Below are positions 47,982 to 59,221 of a stretch of 64,000 bases of DNA, piece by piece. How positions within the stretch are numbered: the first letter of the stretch is position 1; each line of letters opens with the position of its first letter. This stretch comes from Paralteromonas sediminis. Its GTDB lineage: Bacteria > Pseudomonadota > Gammaproteobacteria > Enterobacterales > Alteromonadaceae. The translations under genes and the position numbers were made by a program. Below the pieces are notes generated by a model. That model saw only the letters and a program-made list of their open reading frames with translations, searched no databases and had not been told where the DNA came from. The stretch covers positions 1 to 64,000 of the forward strand of contig NZ_RPOK01000005.1 in NCBI RefSeq assembly GCF_003820355.1, written 5' to 3'.

Positions 47982-49130
47982 TTAGTCTCTCCCACTGCGA
48001 AAGCGATCAGAACGCAGGCCGCTATTTGGAGGCGCAACATTGATGTTGTTATTGTTGTCACTGGTATTTCTTAACCCCTCAAGCGTATTGCGTGTAGGCA
48101 CAGGTACGGTTCCCTGGCGCTCCATGATTTTGTCTAACGGCAAGTACATCATGCTACCACCACCAGAGCTGTCGACCATGATTTTACTGGTGCTGCCAAA
48201 CACTTCTTCCATGGTCTCAAGATAAATGCGTTGACGTGTAACTTCAGGGGCTGCTTCATACTGAGGAAGCAACTCTTCGAAACGAGCCACTTCACCTTGC
48301 GCTTCCAAAGTAACCCGCTCTTTGTAGGCGGTAGCTTCTTCGTTCATACGATTAACCTGACCACGTGCACGCGGCTCAATTTCGCGCGCATACGCTTCCG
48401 CCTCGCGGATGAAGCGTTGCTCATCTTCCTGCGCAGCTATCGCATCGTCAAAAGCCGCTTTAACTTCTTCAGGCGGACGGGCGTCTTTGAAGTTCATATC
48501 AATGATTGATACGCCCATATTGTAGTTTTCAATAATGCCTTCGAGTTCTTCCCACACGCGCTGACGGGTCACTTCACGCCCGTCTGTAAGCACATCGTCC
48601 ATAACCGAATGACCAACGACATAGCGGATAGCACTATCCAGTGCCTGACTTAAGCTTTGTTCTGGATTCGCAACGGCAAATACCCAACGGTATGGGTCAA
48701 CGACGCGATACTGCATTTCCATTTGAACGCGCACCACGTTTTCGTCTTCAGTCAACATAGAGCCGGCTGATGATTGATCGCGAATTGACTGCACATCGAC
48801 TGGCACGACCGTATCGATAAACGTTGGCTTCCAACGCAACCCGGGCTCTACCTGCGTATGATAATCGCCAAAGCGCAACACCACACCCCGCTCTGCTTCG
48901 CGGATGGTATAAAATCCAGTCACAAACCAAATAATAACCAACAAGCCAAGCAACAAACCTATGCCCATTCCGCCTAGGCTTTTACCTGGCCCATCAGAGC
49001 CGCCACCTGATTTATTGAATTTGGCAAACAAATTTTTGAACACATCGTCCAGGTCGGGTGGTCCCTGGTCTTTGCCCCCGCGGTTTTTCCACGGGTCGTT
49101 GTTGTTGCCACCCGGTTCGTTCCAGGCCAT
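47982..49130 (-). CDS. hflK: FtsH protease regulator HflK
   Basis: This 382-residue SPFH partner of HflC has a glycine/proline-rich cytoplasmic N-terminus (MAWNEPGGNNNDPWKNR), one membrane helix (residues about 61-82), then a periplasmic SPFH domain and helical tail with RARGQVNRMNEEATAYKERV. The frame is open to 49235, but the ATG at 49128-49130 has GGAG seven bases upstream and gives the E. coli-like N-terminus, so the upstream 35 residues are likely not translated. It lies between hflX and hflC. Confidence 0.95.
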   Translation of the reverse strand: MAWNEPGGNNNDPWKNRGGKDQGPPDLDDVFKNLFAKFNKSGGGSDGPGKSLGGMGIGLLLGLLVIIWFVTGFYTIREAERGVVLRFGDYHTQVEPGLRWKPTFIDTVVPVDVQSIRDQSSAGSMLTEDENVVRVQMEMQYRVVDPYRWVFAVANPEQSLSQALDSAIRYVVGHSVMDDVLTDGREVTRQRVWEELEGIIENYNMGVSIIDMNFKDARPPEEVKAAFDDAIAAQEDEQRFIREAEAYAREIEPRARGQVNRMNEEATAYKERVTLEAQGEVARFEELLPQYEAAPEVTRQRIYLETMEEVFGSTSKIMVDSSGGGSMMYLPLDKIMERQGTVPVPTRNTLEGLRNTSDNNNNINVAPPNSGLRSDRFRSGRD

Positions 49131-49231
49131 GTCACTACTCCAATTAATAATAGTTCTGTGAATGTATACTAAAAATCGATACGTTTGGTTGTGTAGCTCA
49201 TCGTAAAACCACGCAATGTTAGCGAGTTTGT

Positions 49232-50521
49232 TCAATGTTTCACAACAAAACTTGATATCCCTGTTTCAAGATGCTTCTCTAGCCGGTTCCAATCAGCAGC
49301 AGGCATTCTTACGTCAACCATCCAGTCGCCGTCGTCATTGTAATGTTCAGACGCAATGCAGTTCAGTCCAAACAAAACGCCTCGCAAACGACTGAAAGCA
49401 GGCGGTATTTTCAACGAGTAATTAACTATCGATTGACTCAATCGCTCTGTCAAAGCCTGACTTAACAATGCCATTCCCTGCCCGAGCTGCGCCGACACCC
49501 ACACACGGATTGGCATGCCCTCGTCATCATAATCAATTCGCGGCTCAATGCCCTCCAATCGATCAATTTTGTTACAAATTATCAGTTGGGGTATCTCGTC
49601 TGCGTCTATTTCATCGAGCACTTCATTTACCTCATCCATGGTTTCCAGGTAATTTTGTGCAGAATAATCGACAACGTGAAGCAAAAGGTCCGCTTCCTGC
49701 GTCTCCTGCAGTGTCGCTTTGAATGCTGCCACTAGATCATGGGGGAGATGTCGGATAAAACCAACCGTATCCGCTAAAATAGCTGGTCCAACATCTTTTA
49801 ACTCAATTTTGCGCAATGTTGGGTCTAAGGTAGCAAAGAGTTGATCGGCGGCATATACATGCGCTTGTGTCAGTTGGTTAAACAAGGTTGATTTACCGGC
49901 GTTGGTATACCCTACTAGAGACAAGGTTGGTACTTCAGCTCTTTTCCGTGCTCGCCTGCCCTGCTCACGCTGCTTTGCGACCTTTTCGAGCCGTTTCAGA
50001 ATTGTTTTAATGCGCCCACGTAATAAACGCCGGTCTGTTTCGAGCTGTGTTTCGCCGGGACCACGCAGACCTATCCCCCCTTTTTGGCGCTCAAGGTGCG
50101 TCCAGCCACGAATAAGGCGCGTAGATAAGTGTCTCAGTTGCGCCAATTCAACCTGAAGTTTACCTTCATGAGTCCTAGCGCGTTGAGCAAAGATGTCAAG
50201 AATCAGTCCGGTTCTGTCGAGTACTCTACACTTACACAGCGCTTCAAGGTTTCTTTCTTGGGAGGGAGACAACGCATGATTGAAGATCACCACGTCTGCA
50301 TTAGCATTTTTTACCGCCAACGCAATTTCCTCGGCTTTTCCCGAACCTACAAAGTATTTTGCAAGGGGCGCATTCCGCGCAGTAGTGATGACCTCAACTG
50401 CATTGACTCCAGCTGAGGATACTAAAAGACTGAGTTCAGAGAGATCTTCTTTATTGGTTTCTTCCGCAAAGTCGACGTGAACAAGTACCGCGCGTTCACC
50501 GCCTTCATAACGATCAAACAA
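49232..50521 (-). CDS. hflX: Ribosome-associated GTPase HflX
   Basis: This 429-residue GTPase splits stalled ribosomes after heat stress. The N-terminal HflX domain includes HALSPSQERNLE and RTHEGKLQVELAQLRHL, the P-loop is GYTNAGKST (residues about 206-214) and G3 is DTVGF. The GGIGLRGPGETQ segment is conserved. The probable start is a TTG at 50519-50521 (AAGGG seven bases before), giving MFDRYEGGE as in E. coli; another TTG three bases upstream is less well placed. It follows hfq by 21 bases. Confidence 0.95.
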   Translation of the reverse strand: MFDRYEGGERAVLVHVDFAEETNKEDLSELSLLVSSAGVNAVEVITTARNAPLAKYFVGSGKAEEIALAVKNANADVVIFNHALSPSQERNLEALCKCRVLDRTGLILDIFAQRARTHEGKLQVELAQLRHLSTRLIRGWTHLERQKGGIGLRGPGETQLETDRRLLRGRIKTILKRLEKVAKQREQGRRARKRAEVPTLSLVGYTNAGKSTLFNQLTQAHVYAADQLFATLDPTLRKIELKDVGPAILADTVGFIRHLPHDLVAAFKATLQETQEADLLLHVVDYSAQNYLETMDEVNEVLDEIDADEIPQLIICNKIDRLEGIEPRIDYDDEGMPIRVWVSAQLGQGMALLSQALTERLSQSIVNYSLKIPPAFSRLRGVLFGLNCIASEHYNDDGDWMVDVRMPAADWNRLEKHLETGISSFVVKH

Positions 50522-50542
50522 CAAATTACCCTTATTTTGGGC

Positions 50543-50791
50543 CTACTCAGGTTTGGCGCCGTCGCCTTCGCCTTGACTAGGCATAGTTATCGCTCGTGAG
50601 GGGACTACCGTTGAAATTGCGTGTTTGTAGACCATTTGACTCACTGTATTTTTTAACAGGATCACAAACTGATCAAACGACTCCACTTGCCCCTGTAGCT
50701 TGATTCCATTTACAAGATATATGGATACCGGAATTCGTTCTTTCCTAAGTGCATTCAAAAACGGATCTTGTAATGATTGACCTTTAGCCAT
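50543..50791 (-). CDS. hfq: RNA-binding protein Hfq
   Basis: This is the 82-residue Sm-like hexameric RNA chaperone that pairs small RNAs with mRNAs. Sm1 covers [22 protein letters not shown] and onward (residues about 8-50), and Sm2 includes [10 protein letters not shown] (about 55-64). The C-terminal tail is short (residues 68-82) compared with E. coli Hfq (102). It is followed by hflX and preceded by miaA after a gap of 94 bases, as in the E. coli order. Confidence 0.97.
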   Translation of the reverse strand: MAKGQSLQDPFLNALRKERIPVSIYLVNGIKLQGQVESFDQFVILLKNTVSQMVYKHAISTVVPSRAITMPSQGEGDGAKPE

Positions 50792-50885
50792 TTCATGTCC
50801 TTCGTTGTTGTTATTATTGGTGCCAACTAATCGATGACTACGACGTTAAAGTTACAATTAAATACGTTATATCACACCTTTTGGC

Positions 50886-51809
50886 TCAAGGCGTTATTTT
50901 TCCCAGCATTTTCTTTAAATTGTCATCTGCAAATGTATCAAGCCAAAACAATGACTTCCAGCCCCTGAGCCAAGTAATTTGGCGTTTTGCCAGTTGACGC
51001 GTAGCAATGATCCCTTTTTCTCGCATTGTTGAATAATCAACAACGCCGTCTAGATATTCCCATACCTGACGATAGCCTACCGATCTTATTGCTGGCAAGT
51101 CAACGTGGAGTTGTGGCCTAGCATGCAGTTTTTCAACTTCCTCCACAAAATTATTGTCCAGCATAATATCAAAGCGTTGCGCTATCCGGGCGTGCAAATC
51201 ACTTCTCTCAATCGGTGCAATAGCAAACTGAATCATTTCAAAAGGCGCTTTTCTATGAGGTTGTGCCTGCCACCAACTCAGGGGTTTGCCGGAACTTAAA
51301 TAGACTTCCAATGCACGGATTAATCGCTGAGGGTCATTTGGGTGAATTTTTTCTGCACAGATAGGGTCGATCTCTGATAAACGTGTATGTAATGCCTGCC
51401 AGCCAAGCTCAACTGCCTCGGCCTCAATCTGCTCCCTAATTGCCTGGTTTGCTGCAGGTAATGCCGCTATACCATTAACCAAGGCATTGAAGTACATCAT
51501 AGTACCGCCCGTAAGAAGTGGGACCTTACCTCTGTCTTGTATTTCACTGACTTTGGCAATCGCATCATCAAAAAAAGCCGACACCGAGTAAGATTCACTG
51601 GGGTCATGGGTATCAATTAACCAATGAGGTACACCGTCTCTCTCTTCCTCAGTAGGTTTGGCGGTGCCAATATCCATTCCTCGGTAGATCAGTGCCGAGT
51701 CCACACTGACCACCTCTCCGTCAAGATGCTTTGCTAATTCAATCGCAAGGCCCGTTTTACCTGAAGCGGTGGGGCCCATCAAAGCGACTACAGGTAGCGT
51801 TTTCTTCAT
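50886..51809 (-). CDS. miaA: tRNA dimethylallyltransferase
   Basis: This is a 307-residue enzyme that adds dimethylallyl to adenosine 37 of tRNAs reading UNN codons, the first step of ms2i6A. The P-loop is [11 protein letters not shown] (near residue 12-22), with [11 protein letters not shown] and the conserved GGTMMYF segment. The ATG at 51809 overlaps the mutL stop by four bases (ATGA). A GTG at 51821 is also open but would overlap more of mutL. It is upstream of hfq. Confidence 0.95.
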   Translation of the reverse strand: MKKTLPVVALMGPTASGKTGLAIELAKHLDGEVVSVDSALIYRGMDIGTAKPTEEERDGVPHWLIDTHDPSESYSVSAFFDDAIAKVSEIQDRGKVPLLTGGTMMYFNALVNGIAALPAANQAIREQIEAEAVELGWQALHTRLSEIDPICAEKIHPNDPQRLIRALEVYLSSGKPLSWWQAQPHRKAPFEMIQFAIAPIERSDLHARIAQRFDIMLDNNFVEEVEKLHARPQLHVDLPAIRSVGYRQVWEYLDGVVDYSTMREKGIIATRQLAKRQITWLRGWKSLFWLDTFADDNLKKMLGKITP

Positions 51810-53494
51810 GATGAAAACCACTCTGGCAATGCAGAAAGTGGCTTAGACACTTTAAGGTCTTTGACTATCTCATCCTGCTCGTCACGACTTAGCTGCATAA
51901 ACCAGGTAATAGCCAGCGTCTGTCCATGCTCTTCTTCGCACAGCAAGCTGCTCATTTCATCGATCAATGTCTGCTCTGAATCAATGTACTTTTCACATAA
52001 CAGAGGAAATAGCTTTACCCAATGTAAGGCCCGAAATACAGACGGTACTTCTTTTAAAATCAATTTCCCGGATTGCTTCGCCACCACGAATGCCGTATTT
52101 TCGAGCGTTTCAATGCACACATTAACCTCTGTTTGCTGCAAAGAAACTGGCATAAGTAAGGGCTGGCTTACACTGGCGGCTAAATCAATAGAGTTTAGCC
52201 ATTTCTTGACTAAGCGATCAGCACCGATCCATTGAATATCCTCGTCGCCCAAAAAAACCAAACCATGATGATCGACGGCTCGATACGTTAATGAGGTTGA
52301 TGGCGTTGCAGTCATTAAACGTTGGTAACCCATAGCTGCCTGCCGACTTAGCGCACCTGCACTGAACGAGCGCGCACTTCCCAGTTCACGCTTCACCTGC
52401 CCGTCACTGACACTACCAACAGGCTCGGGCGAGGTTTTTTCGAGGGGTCTAATGTAATCATGTGAAGCTGTGGGCGATTGTATCGGCAGCGTTGCGCCTT
52501 CGTCTTCGACCAAAGCATCCTGAATACACTTGCAAACCAAATCGTGAATTTGCCGTGCATTATGAAAGCGCACCTCATGCTTTGCTGGGTGTACATTGAC
52601 ATCGACCTCTTCCGGGCTCAGATTCAGGAAAAGTACATATGACGGTTGCTCTATGTCACAGTATACAGTCTCATAGGCTTGCCTGATTGCATGCAACAAC
52701 AATTTGTCACGCATTGCCCTGCCGTTTACAAAACAAAACTGCATATCAGTAGAAGAGCGCATTGCACTGCGTGCGCCAATCCAACCGTTGAGTGTTACCC
52801 CGTCATACTCAACACTTGCATACACCGCCTGATCAAGAAACCCTTTGCCGCATACCTGTGAAATTCTGTTTTCCAGCGCCTGTTTTTTGTTGCCTAAAAA
52901 TCGCTTTACTACTTTCCCGTTGTGCTTCAATACAAAGGTAATAAACGGCCGACTGAGCGCGATGCGTTTAACGGTATCCTCAATATGTTGAAATTCAGTC
53001 TTTTCGGCACGCAGGAACTTTCGTCTTGCAGGTGTGTTGTAAAACAAGTCCACGACATCAATGGTGGTGCCGTCTGGGTGTGCAGCGGGCTCAATTTCAA
53101 CGCCCATTTCCCGCCCCTGAGCATAAGCTGACCAAGCCTCGCTTTGCGCTTGCGGCTTTGTTGTCAGAGTAAGGCGGCTGACCGCACTGATACTGGCTAA
53201 AGCCTCTCCTCGGAATCCAAGCGATCCAATTGCTTCTAGGTCTTCCAAGCTCGCTATTTTACTGGTTGCGTGGGGCGACAATGCGAGTGTTAGCTCTTCT
53301 TTTGGAATACCGGTTCCATCATCGCGTATGCGAATTCGCTTGTGCCCTCCCCGCTCAATATCAATTTCAATCGACGAAGCACCTGCGTCTAAACTGTTTT
53401 CCACTAATTCTTTAACAACAGAAGACGGTCTCTCGACCACTTCACCAGCAGCAATTTGGTTGGCGAGTTGAATAGGCAGTTTTAAAATGGGCAA
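51806..53494 (-). CDS. mutL: DNA mismatch repair protein MutL
   Basis: This is a 562-residue GHKL ATPase that links MutS recognition to MutH and UvrD. Features are [11 protein letters not shown] with the catalytic Glu, DDGTGIP and [10 protein letters not shown] in the N-terminal domain (residues about 25-95); the C-terminal dimerisation domain lies beyond 380. The endonuclease motif DQHAxxER of MutH-less species was not found, as expected for gammaproteobacteria. The frame is open to 53569, but I chose TTG 53494 because GGAG lies seven bases before it and it gives [20 protein letters not shown], the usual N-terminus. It is somewhat shorter than E. coli MutL. Confidence 0.9.
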   Translation of the reverse strand: MPILKLPIQLANQIAAGEVVERPSSVVKELVENSLDAGASSIEIDIERGGHKRIRIRDDGTGIPKEELTLALSPHATSKIASLEDLEAIGSLGFRGEALASISAVSRLTLTTKPQAQSEAWSAYAQGREMGVEIEPAAHPDGTTIDVVDLFYNTPARRKFLRAEKTEFQHIEDTVKRIALSRPFITFVLKHNGKVVKRFLGNKKQALENRISQVCGKGFLDQAVYASVEYDGVTLNGWIGARSAMRSSTDMQFCFVNGRAMRDKLLLHAIRQAYETVYCDIEQPSYVLFLNLSPEEVDVNVHPAKHEVRFHNARQIHDLVCKCIQDALVEDEGATLPIQSPTASHDYIRPLEKTSPEPVGSVSDGQVKRELGSARSFSAGALSRQAAMGYQRLMTATPSTSLTYRAVDHHGLVFLGDEDIQWIGADRLVKKWLNSIDLAASVSQPLLMPVSLQQTEVNVCIETLENTAFVVAKQSGKLILKEVPSVFRALHWVKLFPLLCEKYIDSEQTLIDEMSSLLCEEEHGQTLAITWFMQLSRDEQDEIVKDLKVSKPLSALPEWFSS

Positions 53495-53528
53495 AAAGTT
53501 GCTCCAGTACAGAGAAAAAAGTTGACGA

Positions 53529-54857
53529 TTAGCTTCGCGGAATCTGCAAAACCTGACCAATTCGGACATTATCCGACGATAAGTTATTGGCTATTTTAAT
53601 ATTTCTGACGGAAACATTATAGCGCTGAGCTAACAAAGAGAGAGACTCACCGCTGCGTACTTTATGGGTTCTTATTTGTCTCCCCCGTGACGCCCACAGG
53701 GTGCCATCCGGCGGTGTTTGCGCAAAGTAGGTTTTAATCGCATCGTATATAGAGCTGGCCAGCCTTCTTCTATGCTTTGCCCAATTTAGGTTTTTTTCTT
53801 CCTGCGGGTTAGATATAAAGCCCAACTCCACCAGAATAGAGGGGATATCAGGTGACGTTAAAACAGCGAGGCTTGCTGACTGAGGGCGGCTCTTATGCAT
53901 TCTGGTAACGCCTTTCATCTCACCAATAACGATTTCACCCAAGTCGTAACTCGATGCCATTGAGTGATCCATAGACAAACCCAGAATGGTTTCAGCTAGA
54001 TATCGTTCGCTAGCTTTGTCGTTAATGACTTCCGCAGCGCCTCCTAAAAGCTCTGAGTGACGCTCTGTTCTCTCCATCCAGCGACCAAGTTCGTTATCAG
54101 CTCGCCCCATGGAAAGCACCCAAACAGACCCACCTCGTGGTTGAGGCTCATGAAAAGCATCTGCGTGAATCGACACAAACAAGTCCGCTTTTCGCTCTCT
54201 GGCTATTTCAGGTCGACGGTTAAGTGGAACAAAATAGTCTCCGGTGCGAATAAGTTCAGCTTTCATCCCTTCGGTGTTGTTAATAAGGTCTGCCAGCATT
54301 TTCGAGGCGCTCAGGACGATATGTTTTTCATAGGTGCCGGCAGGCCCGATAGAGCCCGGATCTTTACCACCATGACCCGCATCGATAGCGATGATAATGT
54401 CTCTGTTGCTCGAGGGCGCCTGCGCCGTCACTACAGGCACTGAAGTCTGTGGTGGATTACTGTCAACAAAGTCAACAACCAGCCGGTTTTTATTATTAGC
54501 ATCGGCAGGTAACACGAAGAGGTTTGGTTTCGCCGAACGATGTAATTCAATCACAACACGGGCGTCCAGTTTGGATTTTGGCGTGGAATAACGCACTTTT
54601 TTTATAAGTGACGAAGTAGCATTGAATGGCTTTAAAGGCGTTGCACTGGACGTATTAGGGAGGTCAATCACCAGACGTTCAGGATTTTTTAATTGGAAAT
54701 AGGTGTGCTTAACGGGTTTAGGAAATTCGAATACGACGCGCACCATCTCGCCCTGTTCTGAAATACGAACGTTATGGATAGTGTTAGTCGCCAGCGATTT
54801 ACTACTTATACAGCAAGCTAAAATCGCCAGAATCGTTGTGAGAAAGCGCCACATCAT
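53529..54857 (-). CDS. amiB: N-acetylmuramoyl-L-alanine amidase
   Basis: This is a 442-residue periplasmic cell-separation amidase. The signal peptide is residues 1-23. An N-terminal AMIN domain (about 25-135) is followed by Amidase_3 (about 155-370, with [13 protein letters not shown] and the zinc-binding Glu in PEIAR plus VSIHADAF) and one C-terminal LysM repeat (about 395-440). The LysM targets peptidoglycan. Position after tsaE and before mutL is the same as in E. coli. Activation by EnvC or NlpD is expected from the family. Confidence 0.95.
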   Translation of the reverse strand: MMWRFLTTILAILACCISSKSLATNTIHNVRISEQGEMVRVVFEFPKPVKHTYFQLKNPERLVIDLPNTSSATPLKPFNATSSLIKKVRYSTPKSKLDARVVIELHRSAKPNLFVLPADANNKNRLVVDFVDSNPPQTSVPVVTAQAPSSNRDIIIAIDAGHGGKDPGSIGPAGTYEKHIVLSASKMLADLINNTEGMKAELIRTGDYFVPLNRRPEIARERKADLFVSIHADAFHEPQPRGGSVWVLSMGRADNELGRWMERTERHSELLGGAAEVINDKASERYLAETILGLSMDHSMASSYDLGEIVIGEMKGVTRMHKSRPQSASLAVLTSPDIPSILVELGFISNPQEEKNLNWAKHRRRLASSIYDAIKTYFAQTPPDGTLWASRGRQIRTHKVRSGESLSLLAQRYNVSVRNIKIANNLSSDNVRIGQVLQIPRS

Positions 54858-54873
54858 TTTTTATTATAGTGAG

Positions 54874-55362
54874 TTAAGCTAATTCTTTATTACGACGGCA
54901 AACTTCAACAATAGTTTCGCCTCGTTTAGAAGTTGCCCCAATCGTACAGCTTCTTTTTTCGCCTAATTCCAGTGTAATCGCTAAGTCGGCTGAGGCCAAG
55001 TAATTCGCTCCTTTTTCAGCCCACTCTATAAGGCATATGCATTTTTCACCGAAGTAATCCCTCACTCCCATAAATTCCAACTCTTCCGGATCAGCCAGGC
55101 GATAAAGGTCAAAGTGATAGACATTGCCTGCTTCCAGCTCGTAAGGCTCAACAAGCGTATAAGTAGGGCTCTTAACATTTCCCTGATGCCCAAGCGTGCG
55201 CAAAATGTAGCGTGACAAGGTGGTCTTCCCAGCGCCAAGATCGCCAGACAAATAGAGGATAACCCCACTTTCCCAATGTGGAGCAATCGCCTTAGCTAAA
55301 CATGCTCCAACATGCGCGGTTTGCTCTAGGTCATCAATTGAAAAGGTAACAGATGTACTCAT
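54874..55362 (-). CDS. tsaE: tRNA threonylcarbamoyladenosine synthesis ATPase TsaE
   Basis: This is a 162-residue P-loop ATPase required with TsaB and TsaD for N6-threonylcarbamoyl-adenosine at tRNA position 37. Walker A is SGDLGAGKTTLSR (residues about 39-51). The PTYTLVEPYE and HFDLYRLADPEELE segments are family signatures. It is between nnr and amiB, the standard order, with an 18-base gap before nnr and a 16-base gap to amiB. Confidence 0.96.
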   Translation of the reverse strand: MSTSVTFSIDDLEQTAHVGACLAKAIAPHWESGVILYLSGDLGAGKTTLSRYILRTLGHQGNVKSPTYTLVEPYELEAGNVYHFDLYRLADPEELEFMGVRDYFGEKCICLIEWAEKGANYLASADLAITLELGEKRSCTIGATSKRGETIVEVCRRNKELA

Positions 55363-55380
55363 TTTAGTTTTAGATATTGG

Positions 55381-56886
55381 TTAACGCTTACCATTAATTA
55401 ACATGCGAATATAATGAAAGAGGTCGCTCGCCATCATTCCCCGTTCGCCAAATTGTTCAGCTACACAGTCACCCGCTTTTGCATGTAAACTTACGCCGTA
55501 TTTGCAAGCTAAGTCTTGGTCGATGCCTTGTGCCAGTAATGCTCCCAGTATACCTGTAAGTACATCACCCATACCAGCGGTAGCCATACCCGGGTTTCCG
55601 TGTTGACATACATAGGCATGCCTTTCTGTATCCACGACACTTCCCGCCCCTTTCAATACACAGGTAGCATGGTATTTTTGCGCCAACTGTCTGGCACAAT
55701 TAAACCTGTCGCTTTCGATCTCATCAACACTGACACCTAACAATCGCGCAGCCTCACCGGCGTGAGGTGTTATTAGACATTCAGAGACATTGTATGAAAC
55801 TGATGAATGACTTAAGAGATTTAGCGCGTCAGCGTCGAGTACCATGGGCTTATGCGCTCCTTCACAATACGACATAGTGCGTTCAAATATTTCTTTTGCC
55901 CACTCGTCCTGACCAAGACCAGGTCCCAATACGACGGTTGTACACCAAGCTAGTGCCTCATCCAAGCTTTCATTGGTGACCATTAGCTCAGGGCAGCCTG
56001 CACTGACCTGGATACGCGATTGTTCATGGGCAAACACTTTGACCAGACCTGCGCCTGTGCGCATGGCTGCTTCTGCGGATAACCTAATTGCACCTGGAGT
56101 GCCACGGTTGCCGCCGATGCACAGCAAGCGACCATAATCACCTTTGTGACTATGGACATCCCTGGGCCCCATGCCGGTAAACATAGACAAACTAAGCAGA
56201 GAAGCATGACTTCTAGCCCGCTCCATAAACGCTTTCCCAATACCGAGATCGTCATACACTAGCTTTCCGCAGGATTGTTTACCCGCCCCCGTTGTCAAAC
56301 CCGGCTTTATTCCCACTAGCGTCACGGTTACGTCGGCCTGAATACACCGGCCTTTTGATTCTCCGGTATTGGCATCTAGGCCTGAGGGAACATCAATACT
56401 CACAACAGGCACTTCAGCTTCGTTTACCGCGTCAATAATATCGGCAAATTCATTTCTGATTGCTGTAGTGATACCTGTTCCCAAAAGGGCATCAATCACA
56501 ATATCGGCTTTATCTAATAGCGCTTTTGAGAAGTGTTCAACCTTTCCACCTGCATCTAAATATGCTTGCTGGGCCCGTCCCGCATCCCCCGTCAATACTC
56601 GTTCAGGTTCAACAGCACACAGATAGACGTTCTTACCTACATTTTTTGCATGCATTGCCGCAACATAACCATCACCTGCGTTGTTCCCCTGGCCAACCAG
56701 AATAAGAAAATTTTCTGTATTGGGAATAAGCAACTGACACTGATTGAACACAGCGGCACCGGCTCGTGCCATCAAGCTGTACATATCACAACCACTCGCC
56801 TCGGCGGCCACTCGTTCATGTTCACGAACCTGGTCGGCGCGGTATATTTTGTGTGTTAAGCTTAAGGATTCTTGAAGTTTCAGCAT
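55381..56886 (-). CDS. nnr: Bifunctional NAD(P)H-hydrate repair enzyme
   Basis: This 501-residue fused enzyme repairs damaged NAD(P)H. The N-terminal epimerase (residues about 15-225) has GQGNNAGDGYV and the SIDVPSGLDANTG segment. The C-terminal ADP-dependent dehydratase (about 235-495) has HKGDYGRLLCIGG, LDADALNLLS and NPGMATAGMGDVL. Length matches E. coli Nnr (515). It opens the block and diverges from queG: its start codon (56884-56886) is only six bases from the queG ATG. Confidence 0.93.
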   Translation of the reverse strand: MLKLQESLSLTHKIYRADQVREHERVAAEASGCDMYSLMARAGAAVFNQCQLLIPNTENFLILVGQGNNAGDGYVAAMHAKNVGKNVYLCAVEPERVLTGDAGRAQQAYLDAGGKVEHFSKALLDKADIVIDALLGTGITTAIRNEFADIIDAVNEAEVPVVSIDVPSGLDANTGESKGRCIQADVTVTLVGIKPGLTTGAGKQSCGKLVYDDLGIGKAFMERARSHASLLSLSMFTGMGPRDVHSHKGDYGRLLCIGGNRGTPGAIRLSAEAAMRTGAGLVKVFAHEQSRIQVSAGCPELMVTNESLDEALAWCTTVVLGPGLGQDEWAKEIFERTMSYCEGAHKPMVLDADALNLLSHSSVSYNVSECLITPHAGEAARLLGVSVDEIESDRFNCARQLAQKYHATCVLKGAGSVVDTERHAYVCQHGNPGMATAGMGDVLTGILGALLAQGIDQDLACKYGVSLHAKAGDCVAEQFGERGMMASDLFHYIRMLINGKR

Positions 56887-56892
56887 GCTTAT

Positions 56893-58032
56893 ATGTCCAA
56901 TATAGAGTCGGTGGATTTACTCAGGCTTACAGACAATATCAAGGCTTGGGGCCGTGCGCTAGGTTTTCAGCAAGTCGGCATCGCAGATGTTGATCTGTCT
57001 CAACACGAAGCCTACTTGGAGAAGTGGCTGGCAAGTGGCTATCACGGTGAAATGCACTTTATGGAAAGGCACGGTACCAAACGCTCTCGTCCCAACGAGT
57101 TAGTGCCGGGTACAGTGAGGGTGATTAGTGTGCGCATGGACTACCTGCCCCCTGATGCCTCGTTTGCCAAACACCTTTCACAGCAAGAGGTAGCGTACAT
57201 TAGTCGTTATGCGCTGGGCCGCGACTATCACAAAGTTATGCGCAATAAATTAAAACAGTTGGGGGACAAGATCACGCAGTCACTCGCCCAAACCACGTTT
57301 CGCCCTTTTGTGGATTCTGCACCTGTATTGGAACATGCTATAGCAGAAAAAGCGGGGATTGGCTGGACTGGCAAGCACTCACTAACATTAAATCGCGAGG
57401 CAGGTTCTTGGTTCTTTTTGGGGGAACTCTTTATCAATCTACCCTTGCCTGTGGATCTCCCTGTTGAGGAAGGCTGTGGTACCTGTAACGCCTGTATGAC
57501 TATTTGCCCTACGGAGGCAATCGTCGCACCGTATACCGTAGACGCAAGGCGTTGTATCTCTTACTTAACAATAGAAAACAGCGGCGACATTCCCGTCGAG
57601 TTTAGACAGGCAATGGGCAATCGCATTTATGGGTGTGATGACTGTCAATTAGTGTGCCCATGGAATCGCTATGCAAAGATCACGGAAGAAGAAGACTTTT
57701 TACCCAGGAAACAGCTTCATGGCCAAACACTACTCGCCCTTTTTAATTGGGACGAGACCACCTTCCTGCGCAATACAGAAGGCAGTGCAATACGCCGGAT
57801 TGGTTTTGAAAGATGGCAACGCAATCTTGCTGTTGCGCTAGGCAATGCGCCTTATCAGCCCGACATTGTAACAGCGCTCGAAGCGGCCCTTATTACGTCT
57901 TCAGACATGGTGCAACGGCACATACAGTGGGCACTTGAGCAGCAACAAAAAAAGAAAAACGACGCATCGCCACGTCGTCTTACGCAGCGACTCGTTCGCA
58001 TTGTTGAAAAGGGCTTACCCCGAGACGCTTAG
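56893..58032 (+). CDS. queG: Epoxyqueuosine reductase
   Basis: This is a 379-residue cobalamin- and iron-sulfur-dependent enzyme that makes queuosine from epoxyqueuosine in tRNA. The two [4Fe-4S] clusters are shown by [12 protein letters not shown] and [11 protein letters not shown] (residues about 189-200 and 244-254). The ATG at 56893 aligns with the E. coli start (MSxxxxLxxLxxxIKxWG). An upstream TTG at 56872 is in frame but would overlap nnr further. The 3' end overlaps hemE by four bases. Confidence 0.96.
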   Translation: MSNIESVDLLRLTDNIKAWGRALGFQQVGIADVDLSQHEAYLEKWLASGYHGEMHFMERHGTKRSRPNELVPGTVRVISVRMDYLPPDASFAKHLSQQEVAYISRYALGRDYHKVMRNKLKQLGDKITQSLAQTTFRPFVDSAPVLEHAIAEKAGIGWTGKHSLTLNREAGSWFFLGELFINLPLPVDLPVEEGCGTCNACMTICPTEAIVAPYTVDARRCISYLTIENSGDIPVEFRQAMGNRIYGCDDCQLVCPWNRYAKITEEEDFLPRKQLHGQTLLALFNWDETTFLRNTEGSAIRRIGFERWQRNLAVALGNAPYQPDIVTALEAALITSSDMVQRHIQWALEQQQKKKNDASPRRLTQRLVRIVEKGLPRDA

Positions 58033-59093
58033 CGCTTATGGTAAGCCTTGCTCAAACGATGCACCGCATCTACAAACACGCCGGCGTTTTCGGGTGGCAC
58101 ATCCAAATGAATACCATGCCCTAAATTGAACACATGACCACTTCCCTCACCAAACCCGGCGAGAATATGAGCAACCTCTTCTTCAATGCGAGCTGCGGGT
58201 GCGTATAACATTGAAGGGTCCATATTACCTTGAAGTGCCACTTTATCACCTACCCTGGCTTTGGCATCGGCAATATCAATAGTCCAGTCAAGGCCTACTG
58301 CATCACAGCCGGTTGCAGCAATTGATTCTAACCACATACCGCCATTCTTAGTAAAAAGCGTCACTGGGACTTTACGTCCATCATGCTCTCGAATTAATCC
58401 ATTTACGATCTTTTCCATGTACTGCAATGAAAATAGCTTGTAGTCGCGTGGGGATAAAACGCCTCCCCAGGTATCGAAGATCATAACCGACTGCGCGCCA
58501 GCCTTAATTTGTGCATTCAGGTATAGCACAACAGCATCGGCAAGCTTATCTAGCAGCTTATGCAGCACCTTGGGTTGCGCAAACGCCAGCTTTTTTATCT
58601 TAGTGAAGGCTTTACTCGAGCCCCCTTCCACCATATAGGTCGCTAACGTCCATGGGCTACCAGAGAACCCAATTAAAGGCACGCTGCCTTTGAGTTCTCT
58701 GCGTATAGTGCGCACTGCATTCATGACATAACCCAATTCATCTTCGGGATCGGGAATAGGTAGTGCATCGACAGCAGACTCACTACATACCGGGCGTTCA
58801 AATTTAGGCCCTTCACCGGTTTCAAAATACAAACCCAATCCCATAGCGTCAGGGATAGTTAAGATATCTGAAAACAGAATTGCAGCGTCTAGTTCATAAC
58901 GCCTTAGCGGTTGAAGCGTGACTTCACAGGCTAGTTCTGCATTTTTACACAAGGACATAAAGTCACCTGCCACACCTCGTGTTGCACGATATTCAGGAAG
59001 GTATCGCCCAGCTTGTCTCATCATCCACACTGGCGTGACGTCTGTAGGTTGCTTGAGCAATGCGCGCAAGTATCTATCGTTTTTTAATTCCAT
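58029..59093 (-). CDS. hemE: Uroporphyrinogen decarboxylase
   Basis: This is a 354-residue enzyme that converts uroporphyrinogen III to coproporphyrinogen III in the haem pathway. The N-terminal signature [19 protein letters not shown] is present (residues about 21-39), along with [17 protein letters not shown] and [17 protein letters not shown]. The frame is open to 59120, but the ATG at 59093 aligns with the E. coli start ([12 protein letters not shown]) and follows AAGAG closely. It ends against the queG stop. Confidence 0.96.
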   Translation of the reverse strand: MELKNDRYLRALLKQPTDVTPVWMMRQAGRYLPEYRATRGVAGDFMSLCKNAELACEVTLQPLRRYELDAAILFSDILTIPDAMGLGLYFETGEGPKFERPVCSESAVDALPIPDPEDELGYVMNAVRTIRRELKGSVPLIGFSGSPWTLATYMVEGGSSKAFTKIKKLAFAQPKVLHKLLDKLADAVVLYLNAQIKAGAQSVMIFDTWGGVLSPRDYKLFSLQYMEKIVNGLIREHDGRKVPVTLFTKNGGMWLESIAATGCDAVGLDWTIDIADAKARVGDKVALQGNMDPSMLYAPAARIEEEVAHILAGFGEGSGHVFNLGHGIHLDVPPENAGVFVDAVHRLSKAYHKR

Positions 59094-59221
59094 GACTCTT
59101 ACGAAGAAAAAATTTGGCAAAAGTATATCAGGAAATCTTGCCTTTGGAGTAAGTGTTTGCTACAACTTTAAACAATAAAATAAAGAAGCTTGCATACAAG
59201 CCGAGCGCTGTAAAAATTCTG

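Noticed and set aside
49131-49235. Longer hflK reading from 49235
   Set aside because: The internal ATG at 49130 has GGAG at proper spacing and gives the E. coli-like N-terminus.
53495-53569. Longer mutL start at 53569
   Set aside because: Would overlap amiB and adds residues with no match to the family N-terminus; TTG 53494 has a proper ribosome binding site.
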